A stretch of DNA of 64,000 nucleotides from Ascaphus truei (taxonomy: Eukaryota > Chordata > Amphibia > Anura > Ascaphidae): assembly GCA_036426205.1 (NCBI GenBank), contig CM071569.1, positions 3,383,644 to 3,447,643 of the forward strand. Reading direction: 5' to 3'. Shown in pieces: positions 55,064 to 64,000 of the stretch (within the stretch, counting starts at the first letter, position 1; every line of letters begins with the position of its first letter). The notes below the pieces were generated by a model that was not told the DNA's origin, searched no databases, and worked only from the letters and a program-made list of their open reading frames with translations. Position numbers and translations under genes: made by a program.

Positions 55064-55245
55064 CAGTGGTAGCCAACACCAGTCCTCAAGAGCCATCAAC
55101 AGATCAGGTTTTCAGGATATCCCTGCTTCAGCACAGGTGGCTCATTCAGTGGCTCAATCAAAGACTGAGCCACCTGTGCTGAAGCAAGGATAGCCTGAAA
55201 ACCTGACCTGTTGGTAGCTTTTGAGGACTGGCGTTGGCTACTCCT
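55064..55245. mobile_element. Palindromic hAT-like MITE
   Basis: CAGTGGTAGCCAACACCAGT at the left is answered by ACTGGCGTTGGCTACTCC at the right. A central inverted pair GCTTCAGCACAGGTGGCTCA / TGAGCCACCTGTGCTGAAGC makes almost the whole element a hairpin. CTATAC occurs just outside both ends (part of an 8-bp duplication). Such CAGTGGT..CCAAC elements are widespread in vertebrates. Confidence 0.8.
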
Positions 55246-55921
55246 ATACAATAGTGCAGGAAAATGAGGATAACGTGTATGAAGAAAAGGTAATAAATAA
55301 ACTTTAAAATTAAAGGAAAGAAGATTATGAGAAGGAAGTTAACATCAGATACGGTAGGTTAAATCAACAGGAACAGATGGTACAGCAATATGTGACAACA
55401 CTCACTGAAAGTGATCGTAAAAATCCTTTTGAAGCACCATGTGGATACAAACAATACACAATAACAAACTGTTTAACAAAGATGAGTGTTAAAAAAGCAA
55501 GAAATTAAAAAAGGTTAGAAAAACTGTGAGAAATAGGAAATACTGTAATAGCACAACTCCACTTCCAGCACAAACGTTGTATTTCATAGCAACCAAGAGG
55601 TTTCATTGAATGGAATTTAGTTTGGGCAAATGTTAGTCACAATGGCAAGCCACTGTGACATCATCATTAAGTGTAACTAATACCACCAACCACAGTTTTA
55701 TTGCCGTTCATTTGCATATTATCATTTATTTTTTTTAAGTAAATACAGGCTTCTCTAAATACTTTGCAGTCAGTTTGAGAACTACTACAATGAAATACAA
55801 TTATTTTGTTACACATGAGACACAGGAAATTCCAGAATTATAATAATATCTGGATGCATTAAATGAACACAGGTTATACATTCAATTTAGACATTTCATG
55901 GACAGCTAAATCATATGTAAC
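55246..55921. other. Unassigned A/T-rich DNA
   Basis: No gene or repeat family recognised. Confidence 0.45.
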
Positions 55922-57056
55922 TGTAGCCCCCTTGCTAAAACAGACCCTTTTTAAGCATGTAGGCTATGATAGATGCTGGCAGTAAAAGGGTTAACCAGTT
56001 TGCACACAGGTAAGAGCCAGCTCACATGCAGGGCTAAGGCTGCGGTCCCAGTAACTGCCACAGCGCATGGCTCGGCGTGCGCTGTGCGTGTAAGCACCGC
56101 CCCTCAATGGGGCTGGGCCCAGTAGTCACCTTCCCGCTGAAGGTGCAGCCGCGCAGTACTGCAAGGTTTTTTCAACTCAATGAAATTGAGTTCAAACCTT
56201 GCGACGGAGGTGTGGCCACGCCCCCACCGGCGGTTCACCCAACGAGGGCGAACCAGCCGCGTGATATAATGGCCACGCCCTGCAAATTCCCGACCACGCC
56301 CCCTCCCGTCGCAAGCTTCCCTCTCTCCTGGAGACCGCAGATCGCGGTTAGCGCTGTGCACGCGCCCCTCCCCCCCCCGCTGGGCGCGCGTGTCACAGAC
56401 ATGACTGGGACCGCAGCCTAAGTTACAATGTTGCAGCTTCCAGGCACATGTTTGCATGATTCAGAGCTAGGAAGGTTCTGGTGGGTCATGTGCCTGGTGG
56501 TGTGATGCTATGCAACAGCGTGTTCTGCCCAGAGACTGGGGGTGGAAAGGGTTACACCCCCTGGGTACATACTTTTACCAGAAGAGGTTCTAGGGAGCTC
56601 CTGAGTATACTGTAGGTGCCCTGACTCCTGGGGAGTCCTGCCCTGCCCAGGGAGGGAAGGATACCCCTGGGCTGGGATACTGGAGATTGACGCCTACCTG
56701 CCCAGGAAGGGGTGGGTGTCCTAAGGCCTGACAGTGAGGAATTGTGCCTCTGCCCAAGTGTGTGGGTGGGTGGTGTGACAGACCAGGGACATTGTCTGTA
56801 TTGCATACAGTAACTGTGTGCAGGATTCTACCAGGCTACAATAGATCCCAGTTGCAACAGTCCTGGACTCTGCATTGTGTTTATGATCAACAAAGTCCTA
56901 TAAGGGATAACCCCTGCCTCTGGCAGAGCTCTTGCTGGTGGAGGCACTGCACCAGACTCTATATCTACCTCCAAGCTCCCTGTATCCCACAGGTGAGCAC
57001 CCTAACACCCTATATACCAAGATCTCCCTTGGGGGGGGGGGGGGAAGGGTGTTACA
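55922..57056 (+). mobile_element. Solo LTR, family LTR-A, copy 9, plus orientation
   Basis: It starts TGTAGCCCCCTTGC and ends GGGAAGGGTGTTACA; flanks TAAC and TAAT match at 3 of 4. Near its 3' end GGTGGAGGCACTGCACC corresponds to the GGCGCTGCACC block of copy 2. A Harbinger MITE (56038-56418) sits in its 5' third. A poly-G run at 57031-57043 is likely length-variable. Confidence 0.72.
56038..56418. mobile_element. PIF/Harbinger-type MITE with TAA duplication
   Basis: 381 bp with perfect 15-bp ends GGCTGCGGTCCCAGT / ACTGGGACCGCAGCC, flanked by TAA on both sides (56035-56037 and 56419-56421). GC-rich, no transposase. The 114-117 codon frames on both strands are by-products. It lies inside LTR-A copy 9, so it inserted later. 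Confidence 0.9.
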
Positions 57057-57084
57057 TAATATTTCCGGTCAGGATTAACATTTT

Positions 57085-57190
57085 GTTATAAGAGGTAGGG
57101 TAGGCCTGCAATGTGTTAGAAGAGGCCCTGCCACAAGGAGCTTACAATCTATAGGCAGGGTAAGCGGACGTTGGGTACAGTGGATACATG
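57085..57190 (-). mobile_element. Possible L2 3' UTR fragment
   Basis: GCCACAAGGAGCTTACAATC followed by TATAGGCAGGGTAA resembles GGTGAGAGCTTACAGTCTAG in the LINE 3' region at 39165. Short and diverged. Confidence 0.35.
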
Positions 57191-58729
57191 GCTGGTGAGT
57201 TTCAGATGTGATAGAGCAGCTGCAACAAACCAAACATCGTCAAACGGTGAAGCCCTTTGGCTGCCGCTAATGGGGCGAGTCAGGTGTTATGTCCCAGAGA
57301 TTCTTCTTGTAGAAATGTAACACGCAGCCCAGCAGCCCACAGTATCACAGTCAGACATGTAGGGGAGGGGCTGACGGGCACCAGGTGGTCTGTAAAGCCC
57401 CTCTTCACCTCATGCTGTTAACCCCTTCCACGCTGGCTTGGTGGACAGTGGCAGTGAAGGCATATTGCAGAGCATCCCTTAGGGACGTGCCTTTGGGGCG
57501 ACTCAGGTGTTATTTAAGCCTGGTTTGATTTAAATGGTGTCTCTATTTTGACATCTGCGTGTATTTCTGAAGATACAAGCAATTTATCTCAGAGAACACA
57601 AATTAAAACTGCAAACACTTGAAATGAAACTAGAAATACATATTTGATAAAACACTGTGAAATGCAAACTATGTTTCCATATTACAGTAATTAGTGTAAT
57701 ATAAAATGAATGCAAGTGATGAAAGTATTACTAGTAAAGTATACTAGTTTAATTTCAGTAGTCTAGGGAATGAATACCCACTGTTTCACTTCACTCACCA
57801 TTTCTACTGTGCAATAATATATTTAATACCCTTACAATTGCAGTATTAGGATATCACAATGTTTGCCCACAATTACATTTAGACTAAATTATTCTGGCAG
57901 GAATTGTGCCATTATTTATTATTAGGGCTGGTGCTCTTAGTCCTATGCTATTAACTCCAAATACAGTACTCTATTGGTTTATTCTACTGTATATGCAGTG
58001 TATACGTCTACATGTGCATATTCTGTCAATTGTTATATACCGGCACTATATAGGAATAAAAAAATAACAACTGCCATTTAAAGCAGAAGTTTAGATATGT
58101 ACCTGATTAAGGGGTCTCATGGAGCGATGGGGTCTCATGGAGCATTGCCCTCTGACCTCCAGGGACCCCAGGGTTCACGAGACACATAAGCTGCAAATCG
58201 CGTCACCAATAGAAAGTCGCAATGTCTTCTCCTGGGGAGGTAGCTTTCTATTGGGCACGAGAGCTAGTTTGAGCCCGGTAGCAATACAGTATCCACCTGG
58301 CAAGTGTTTTATACTGGGGATAAAACCACCTTATATCTTATGAACTGGGGGTCCCCAGAGACCAAGGGACGATTGAATCAGCTAAGAACCCCCCCCACCC
58401 CCCCAGTTCAAGTAATAAAAAAATGACCCTATTCCCTCTAAAAGAAAAATAAAAGTCGGACTGTTGCTTTGTCAATTAATGCACATTTCTTCCTTTGGCT
58501 ATTTAATTAATTGCCCCCAATGAGCGTATTGTCTTTTTGGATTGTACTTTATGTGTGTAACACCCCCTATATACACCTCCCCATAAATATGGGAATATGT
58601 AAGATGGGTATGAAGTGCCTGACTGGCCTGCCAGCAGCACAGTGTCGAGTGTACATCAGGATTAACACAGCCAGTCCCTGCTTCTGAATGGGGCTCCCCC
58701 TGTGTTTATCCTAGTGGGCTGCATCAGTC
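57191..58729. other. Unassigned, mostly AT-rich DNA
   Basis: No gene recognised. A direct near-repeat GGGGTCTCATGGAGC lies at 58110 and 58129, and a poly-C run at about 58390-58404. Confidence 0.45.
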
Positions 58730-59740
58730 TGGAAGAGCTGCGCAGTGAGAGCAGACAGAAGCAGTCCCCTCCCTGGGCATCTTTAACAGGCGATTGGGCT
58801 ACTTTTATTTTGTTTTAAATACATTGTATTGAAGCAGGGGTCTCCGGAACTGAACTGCATTAATTTCAGGTCCAGGGACCCCCTGCTTCCTGAGTTAAAG
58901 GCCCCGGTATGGGGTGCTGGTATCTCCTGCAAGTTTAAATATCCCGGACACCTGTCGCAGGAGAATTAAACTTGCAAAAGATACCGGCACCCCATACTGG
59001 GGCCTGTATCTCTGGAAGCAGGGGGTATTTGGGGCTGGAATCAATGTGGTTCAGCTCAGGAGACCCCCAGCTTCAATACTACATAATAAAAGTAATAATA
59101 AAGGTAGCTTCATTAACTTAGTGGCTAACCGCTAAGGTAAGGAAGGGGTTAAACCGAAGTACTTGGTTTGTTGTGGGAAATGGGTGGGGGTGAAGGGGGC
59201 AATTGCCCTGGGGTGGGTGGTTAGGCCTCCAGGGAGGGTAGCTGGAGGGGTTAATCCTCTTCTCTTCTTCCTTTACTTCACCAGGTCCAGGATATGTTGA
59301 CTTGACGTCTTCTTGCTGTCAAGAGACGTAACAGGCTTTATATACTGTAAGGCCTGTGACATCACATTTGATTAATAAATGGTACAGCCACCAATCAGAT
59401 TGGTGGATGTACCATGTGTCCGGGCATCAGGTTTGGCAGAAAATAACTTCTCTACCAAACATGTTGGAATCACATGGTACATCTACCAATCTGATTGGTG
59501 GATGTACCATGTGATGCCTTCCCTTTTTTGGGGTGATGTGACATCACCTTAAAGGGAGGGAAGCCATGCAATCAGGTACCTTAGCTTCCCTCCCTTTAAA
59601 GTGTCGTAGCATTCCCCCCCCCCCGCCCCCCAAAAAAAACGGAAGGCATCACATGGTACATCCACCAACTGGATTTGTGGATGTACCTTTTGTCAGTCAA
59701 ATGTGACATCACAGGCCTTATATAAAGCCTACACAAGAAA
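58730..59740. repeat. R1 foldback repeat, copy 4
   Basis: An inner foldback pairs 58900-58937 with 58967-59004 (GGCCCCGGTATGGGGTGCTG against its complement, about 34 of 38 paired). It continues with GTGGCTAACCGCTAAGG, GGTGGGTGGTTAGGCCTCC and then a second inverted region (59330-59720) around CACATGGTACATCTACCAAT / ATTGGTGGATGTACCATGTG, matching the core of the long palindrome at 26871-27805. Confidence 0.78.
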
Positions 59741-59744
59741 GAGT

Positions 59745-59830
59745 AGCGGCTCCACAGAGTTTATAAATGTAATAATTTATTGAAGCCAAATAAAGTGTCC
59801 AACGGTGTCCCAGCAGCCTTTGTCAAGGAG
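59745..59830 (-). repeat. GTTGG-motif repeat, degenerate, minus orientation
   Basis: On the minus strand CCTTGACAAAGGCTGCTGGG then ACACCGTTGGACACTTTATT, followed by AATAAATTATTACATTT. It resembles the GAAACGTTGG family with GAAA changed to GACA. Confidence 0.4.
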
Positions 59831-60160
59831 TGGCATTTGAAAAGCTGCCATTTTTTTAAAATAAATTGCCAGAGACCATGGGGTCTGAGAATATAATCTT
59901 AGTGTTAACATTTTGTAATACAAATTCATTGCTGTGGCCTTTGTCATCCAAAAAGCTGATATGGTCTGTGTGTTTATTTACTGGTAGGGGGTTGGAAAGG
60001 TAGGAAGGAGTAGCGTAATCAATACTGCGAAGTCCGGCTAATCAGGAAACAAAATGTCATGCTCTCACACATCCATGGCATGCTGGTAAGGGTACTTTCC
60101 AGGACGTACTTTCATTGCAGGCAGACATTTGTAGGCTTAGCACAGTAAAACAACATATAG

Positions 60161-60393
60161 TCGTTGTAGAGGTAAAACTCATTAAAGGTATTTTTAGCAA
60201 AAAACTCACTAAATGCACTTCCTGACTTAGAATTTCATGATATTTCCATTAAAAAAACTCATTAAAAGACACCAAATCTTCAGAACTTGTCATATCAAAA
60301 TACCTTCTCTTTTAAATTCTTTTAAAAGAACATTTAATCGCCTTTTCCTCAGTACGCAAAGTATCTAGTTAATGACTTTTACCTCTACAACGA
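60161..60393. mobile_element. MITE-like element with 17-bp inverted ends
   Basis: TCGTTGTAGAGGTAAAA (60161-60177) is exactly complementary to 60377-60393. The interior is AT-rich and non-coding. No clear target duplication. Confidence 0.6.
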
Positions 60394-60499
60394 TGAAATA
60401 CGCATACAAAAACTTACTGCAAAGAATAAGGTTGATATAATCTTAGTACACAAAACAAAGCCGGTGTCTTTAATAATGTGCAGTAAAGTAATGAACCGC

Positions 60500-60665
60500 C
60501 CCATGTGATGCGGCCGTGACGCGGCCGGCGCTCGGGTGCCGCGCCAAAAGACAAAAATCTTGCCTTCTTGGAAATGCTGCCACGCCACCTCGCTTCATCG
60601 TGGGCGATCGCAGTGGGGGTGGCCTCTTAGAGGCGCCATCTCTTGTTCGCTCCACGCGGTCGCTA
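60500..60665. other. Short CpG-rich patch
   Basis: CpG-dense relative to its AT-rich surroundings, with GCGGCCGTGACGCGGCCGGC and GGCGCTCGGGTGCCG. Frames on both strands (60-75 codons) are unconvincing. Possibly a MITE remnant. Confidence 0.35.
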
Positions 60666-62006
60666 TCACTATGGACGAGGGCTCAAACATATCACTACCT
60701 TTGGTTAAATTAGCCCTAAAAGGAAATACCCCATTTAAGTGCAAAGAAAACAGATTTTGGTAATTTCTTTAATGTAAAATACTGGTCTGGTTGTTTAACC
60801 ATTTCAGTGCCCTATAGATACACATGGCACATCATGAAGGGTGGCACCCAGGAGGCCCTTATGACTTGTGTAATATAGTATGTCCTCAGAAATTGCTTGT
60901 ATTCTAGGGGTCGTTCGTTGTTAATATGAGTTAAATGTAAGGAGGAAACTATTGCATGAGTGCTTAGGAGAGGGGTCATTGCTAGTGCCAGAGCATCCGT
61001 GGCAATAGCAATGGGGAGGTGGCAGAACCCAACAGCACTAAAGGGGTTAATGTCCAGGATTACATCTGTCAGATGTCACTTTAACTATATCCTCTAATAA
61101 GCATACTGTTATTTTACCGGTACTCCCATCCATCAGACACTACATATTTGGAGATGTTCTAATAAACTGAATGTTCCCATATCTGTCAATGCTCCAAAGA
61201 AATTGACTTTAGACATTCAATGACAAACGCTTACACAGAGCCCCTTCTAGCTTTGCCTTGTAACCAGATGGATTACATCAATCACCCTTTCAGGCAGGAA
61301 AATATTAATAGATTAAAAAAGACAGGTATGCCACATGTTCCTTCAGATTCGACGGGGAGAAAAACATCTTTGTACAATGGATATTTATTTGCTCTATTCC
61401 CTCAGTGACAATTGCAGATGAAATTAATGTCTTTATGGTCTTTGTTTTATTTTGCCCAGTCTCTTTCCTCTGCCATACTGTTAGATAAATAACAGTTTTC
61501 ACTTGGGTCTCTCTCTCTCCTCTCTCCTCTCTCTCTGAGATAATTCTGGGAGAAATAAATGTCCTTATGCAGTGTGGTTAATCTTCCCTATTCCTCTATC
61601 AGTCATTTTTTTGTGAAACAAATGACCTTGTAAAAAAATGTTTATGCACCTTATCGCTCCCTGTGAATTTATAAAGATTGGGTTCATGTCCAAATCATCT
61701 GCATAAATGGGGAGAAGAGAACGTAGGGCAGTGATCCTACAAACCAGTGCTCAACGACTGGAGAGCGTCTAAATCCTTAACAATAATAAGAGTACACAGA
61801 GCAGTCACATATAAACTCGGTCTATGAGCAAAGCAGACTATTATGCAGGCTAGGGGGAGGGGTGATAAACCGGGTAAAAGATAGAGTCACTGACCATCCT
61901 AACTAAGAACAGCCCGGCTTACTCCAAAATACCCCCAGCTCACTCCACCCACAGAAGTACCTGCTGTCACGCTGCGACCAGTGTGCTCGGCTACACAGGA
62001 GAAGTG
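60666..62006. other. Apparently single-copy DNA; candidate conserved element
   Basis: No gene recognised. Positions 61220-61680 are repeat-free apart from a CT microsatellite (about 61509-61538) and contain motifs such as GCAGATGAAATTAATG and GTGTGGTTAATCTTCC that read like conserved regulatory DNA. Untested. Confidence 0.4.
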
Positions 62007-62525
62007 TCATGGAACAGGTATACCCCTGTCTACATTTCTGTTTCACCCCCCCTTTTTCCTCGCAGCCCTGCTTGTCAGCTTATTAGTGCCAGCTGTATGT
62101 GTTTGGTTCTGCACACAAAACACAGTGCTATTTCCCCTCTCCCAGCAGCTTGCTGTGTTAAAGATGCTACATTATTGATACATGTTGTAGCTTCCCCACT
62201 CCTGTGAGTTGCCATGGCAGCCCCAGCCTTTCTCTCAAATGGGCTAGTCTGCTTTCTCCCCCTCTGCTCTGCCCACAATGGTCTGTTCCCCAGACTATCT
62301 TACTACCCAGCATACCTTCCATTTCCTTTCCACACATTTTCTCTGGACTCGTGAGTACCTGGCTGTAACCCCTGTAGGTGCTGCAGAATTATCTTTTCAC
62401 ACCCTCCCTTACTACTAGAACACACACAGAGATTTAACTACATCTCACATCTCTACACAAGCAACTGTATTTACCTGCTTTCCCCAAAATAAAGTAAGAA
62501 AAGAAACAGACCTTGTCGTGCTCGG
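62007..62525 (+). mobile_element. Putative LTR upstream of the gag frame
   Basis: Only position and composition support this: a possible TG start (TGTCATGGAACAGG, 62007), AATAAA at about 62488 and a leader of about 600 bases before the gag ATG. The paired LTR would lie beyond the window, so boundaries and PBS are uncertain. Confidence 0.35.
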
Positions 62526-63125
62526 AAAAGATGGCGAGTTGACACTATCTGAGCTAAGTCATCACCACGTGACCCTCTGGCTTCCAGAATAGTGAAAAGA
62601 TATCGTGTGCCTTACAGACACTTACAGGAGCTGCTACTCCAGACTCCATGACAATATAGAGCAGCCTCTACAGCAGTACATGCAAGCAGCATACACAGCT
62701 ATACAGAGCAGCCTCTACAGCAGACAAAGGAAGTACCTAGTAGCTCAAACTGCACAGCAGCCTGCAGCCTTAACAGACAAGCAGCAGCTCAAACTGCACA
62801 GCAGCCTTGCAACATACAGCGCTTCTTACACAAACCTAACTGCCTTTTTCTCTGTCTGAGTTCACCCTCTGCACAGCCCTATAGTGAGGAGCCACCTTCC
62901 CACCTACCCCTGCGCACGTTCCCACGGCCAGCGCCATCAAGGGCCACGCCGCCGGACACCCGCCAGGACACGGGTCAGAGCCAACGGACACCTGTGAGTA
63001 CAGCTACCCCTACGCTGAACGCTGCAGGACACCGCTCGGCATCATCTGAGACAGACACCCATCGCTGACAAGGTAAAAGACCGCACGCCACACGCACTGG
63101 CAAAAGGACTACACACACCTACAGC
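62526..63125 (+). other. Retroelement leader (5' untranslated region), tentative
   Basis: CAG-rich non-coding DNA with several repeats of AGCAGCCTCTACAGCAG (62660 and 62706) and GCAGCTCAAACTGCACAGCA-like words (62740-62800). GT sites such as CACCTGTGAGTA (about 62989) could be splice donors. Confidence 0.35.
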
Positions 63126-64000
63126 ATGGCAGAACTCAGAGCCTCACCAGACATCATGCAGGAAAGCGATCACTCAGACACAGAGAACGCCGCGCAACCG
63201 CAACAGGCGCAGGCAGGCGCGAGGCCCAAACGGACAGTCACACTGACACAAAAGGCCCACGAAAAATATGAGACTGACATTGAAGCGCACCGCGCTAAAT
63301 TAGAGTTGGCCTGGGAAACAACCGCACTTGGGGTATGCAATGTCGCCGGCGCTGGCAATTCTGTACAACAGCTCGAGCAGGCAATAACTCAATTAAAGAT
63401 AGATCACGCACGCTACCAAAGACTGTCAGAGGCATATGTCACTTACCTGGCCAGGGCTAACACCGGTGAAAGCCTGCAAGAAAGGGACTTACAGCACAAT
63501 ATTGACTTGACACGAGACAGCCTCGTGCGAACCGCCATCGTAGACGCCCAAAGCGAGAGAAAAGAGCTCCTCCTGGAGACCACATCGCAGCGCTCGAGCA
63601 CATCCAGGCACTCATCAAAGTCAGCAAGATCAGCACAATCCAATGCGTCCAGCGCAAGCACAAATGCTACCAAGGCGCGAGCCACCGCAGAGGCCGCACG
63701 TGCCAGGGCCGCATACGCTCAGAAAGAGGCAGCCATGAAACTAGAAAGGGCCCGCTTGGTAGAGGAGGAGCAGACAGCCGCCGCTGCAGCCGCTGCCACC
63801 ACTGCACGGAAAAAGGCAGAGGTGGACGTTAACCTAGAGGCCCTAAATCAAGAAAGAGAAGCTGCTGCCGCCATAGCCCAAGCCGAAGTCCTAGAAGCAG
63901 CCGCGCAACAGGACGGCGGGGAGCAACCGTACAGACGGATTGCCTCAGAGGATCCAGTCCAATGCACTGAAGACTACGTAAGGAGCCTCTTCAGCGTAAA
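63126..64000 (+). CDS. Gag-like protein of a BEL/Pao-type LTR retrotransposon, partial
   Basis: An ATG at 63126 opens a frame that stays open to the window edge (291 codons, no stop). Residues 33-48 hold a basic RPKRTVTLTQKAHEKY box, which in fish and amphibian BEL/Pao gags precedes a helical domain. Residues 140-180 are Ser/Arg-rich (SSTSRHSSKSARSAQS). Residues 181-260 form an Ala/Glu/Lys coiled coil ending AAAAIAQAEVLEAAA, a very typical stretch of these gags. After residue 266 the chain turns to EQPYRRIASEDP. Gag would form the cytoplasmic particle in which reverse transcription occurs. The intact frame suggests a fairly young copy; pol should follow outside the window. The family assignment rests on remembered sequence character, not a search. 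Confidence 0.7.
   Translation, partial: MAELRASPDIMQESDHSDTENAAQPQQAQAGARPKRTVTLTQKAHEKYETDIEAHRAKLELAWETTALGVCNVAGAGNSVQQLEQAITQLKIDHARYQRLSEAYVTYLARANTGESLQERDLQHNIDLTRDSLVRTAIVDAQSERKELLLETTSQRSSTSRHSSKSARSAQSNASSASTNATKARATAEAARARAAYAQKEAAMKLERARLVEEEQTAAAAAAATTARKKAEVDVNLEALNQEREAAAAIAQAEVLEAAAQQDGGEQPYRRIASEDPVQCTEDYVRSLFSV

Noticed and set aside
56077..56457. Overlapping 114- and 117-codon frames
   Set aside because: Both lie within a perfect-ended Harbinger MITE and are antisense to each other.
1..64000. tRNA and rRNA genes
   Set aside because: I looked for tRNA A and B boxes (GTGGCNNAGTGG, GGTTCGANNCC) and rRNA core motifs by eye and found none convincing; a tRNAscan-type search would be needed to exclude degenerate copies.

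Overview
This window looks like repeat-dense vertebrate nuclear DNA, most likely from an anuran amphibian. That assignment is an inference from the mix of L2-clade LINEs, Helitrons, hAT and PIF/Harbinger MITEs, several LTR families, foldback repeats and a BEL/Pao-type gag. I found no intact host protein-coding gene, rRNA, tRNA or CRISPR array. Nearly all short open frames lie inside microsatellites, minisatellites or transposon debris. The open frames that look protein-like belong to mobile elements, apart from one unassigned short frame near 25.1 kb.

Layout. 0-3 kb: unassigned DNA, a terminal-inverted-repeat (TIR) element (1381-2074) and simple repeats. 3-8 kb: an LTR (3519-4809) inserted in a dispersed foldback repeat, here called R1, followed by a second inverted LTR copy near 6.8-8.1 kb. 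8.6-11.3 kb: a degraded LTR-retroelement-like segment. 11.4-14.2 kb: a TIR element and AT-rich DNA. 14.28-17.64 kb: a Helitron with diagnostic ends, inserted in the loop of an older inverted repeat and carrying a C-rich higher-order minisatellite. 19.25-20.5 kb: the 3' end of a second, inverted Helitron, made mostly of a CACGTG-studded CA repeat. 22.8-24.7 kb: two LTRs of a family called LTR-A. 26.3-29.9 kb: a very long R1 palindrome. 29.9-30.3 kb: a GC-rich cluster of hairpins. 31-40 kb: four L2-clade LINE fragments, one more LTR-A and a Helitron 5' end. 41-44.4 kb: hAT MITEs and an LTR-A nested head-to-head inside another. 44.88-49.55 kb: a two-LTR element with its own PBS, PPT and unusual open frames. 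49.6-51 kb: another R1 copy broken by a Harbinger MITE with an identifiable empty site. 51.4-57.1 kb: further LTR-A copies, an RT fragment and MITEs. 58.7-59.8 kb: a fourth R1 foldback. 62-64 kb: a putative LTR leader and the start of a BEL/Pao-like gag that runs off the window.

The history is one of nested insertion: LTR in LTR, MITE in LTR, Helitron in foldback, LTR in foldback. The observations most worth following up are (i) the LTR-A family, whose members show 4-bp target duplications and carry NRF1-, YY1- and ZNF143-like promoter motifs; (ii) its two-LTR member with cysteine-rich private open frames; (iii) a recurrent CTGA..GA-stem-GAAAC motif resembling a hammerhead ribozyme core; (iv) the R1 foldback system with repeated inverted CCAAT pairs; and (v) the minisatellite-bearing Helitrons. 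Stretches of apparently single-copy DNA between the repeats could include conserved noncoding elements, but that needs comparison with other genomes.
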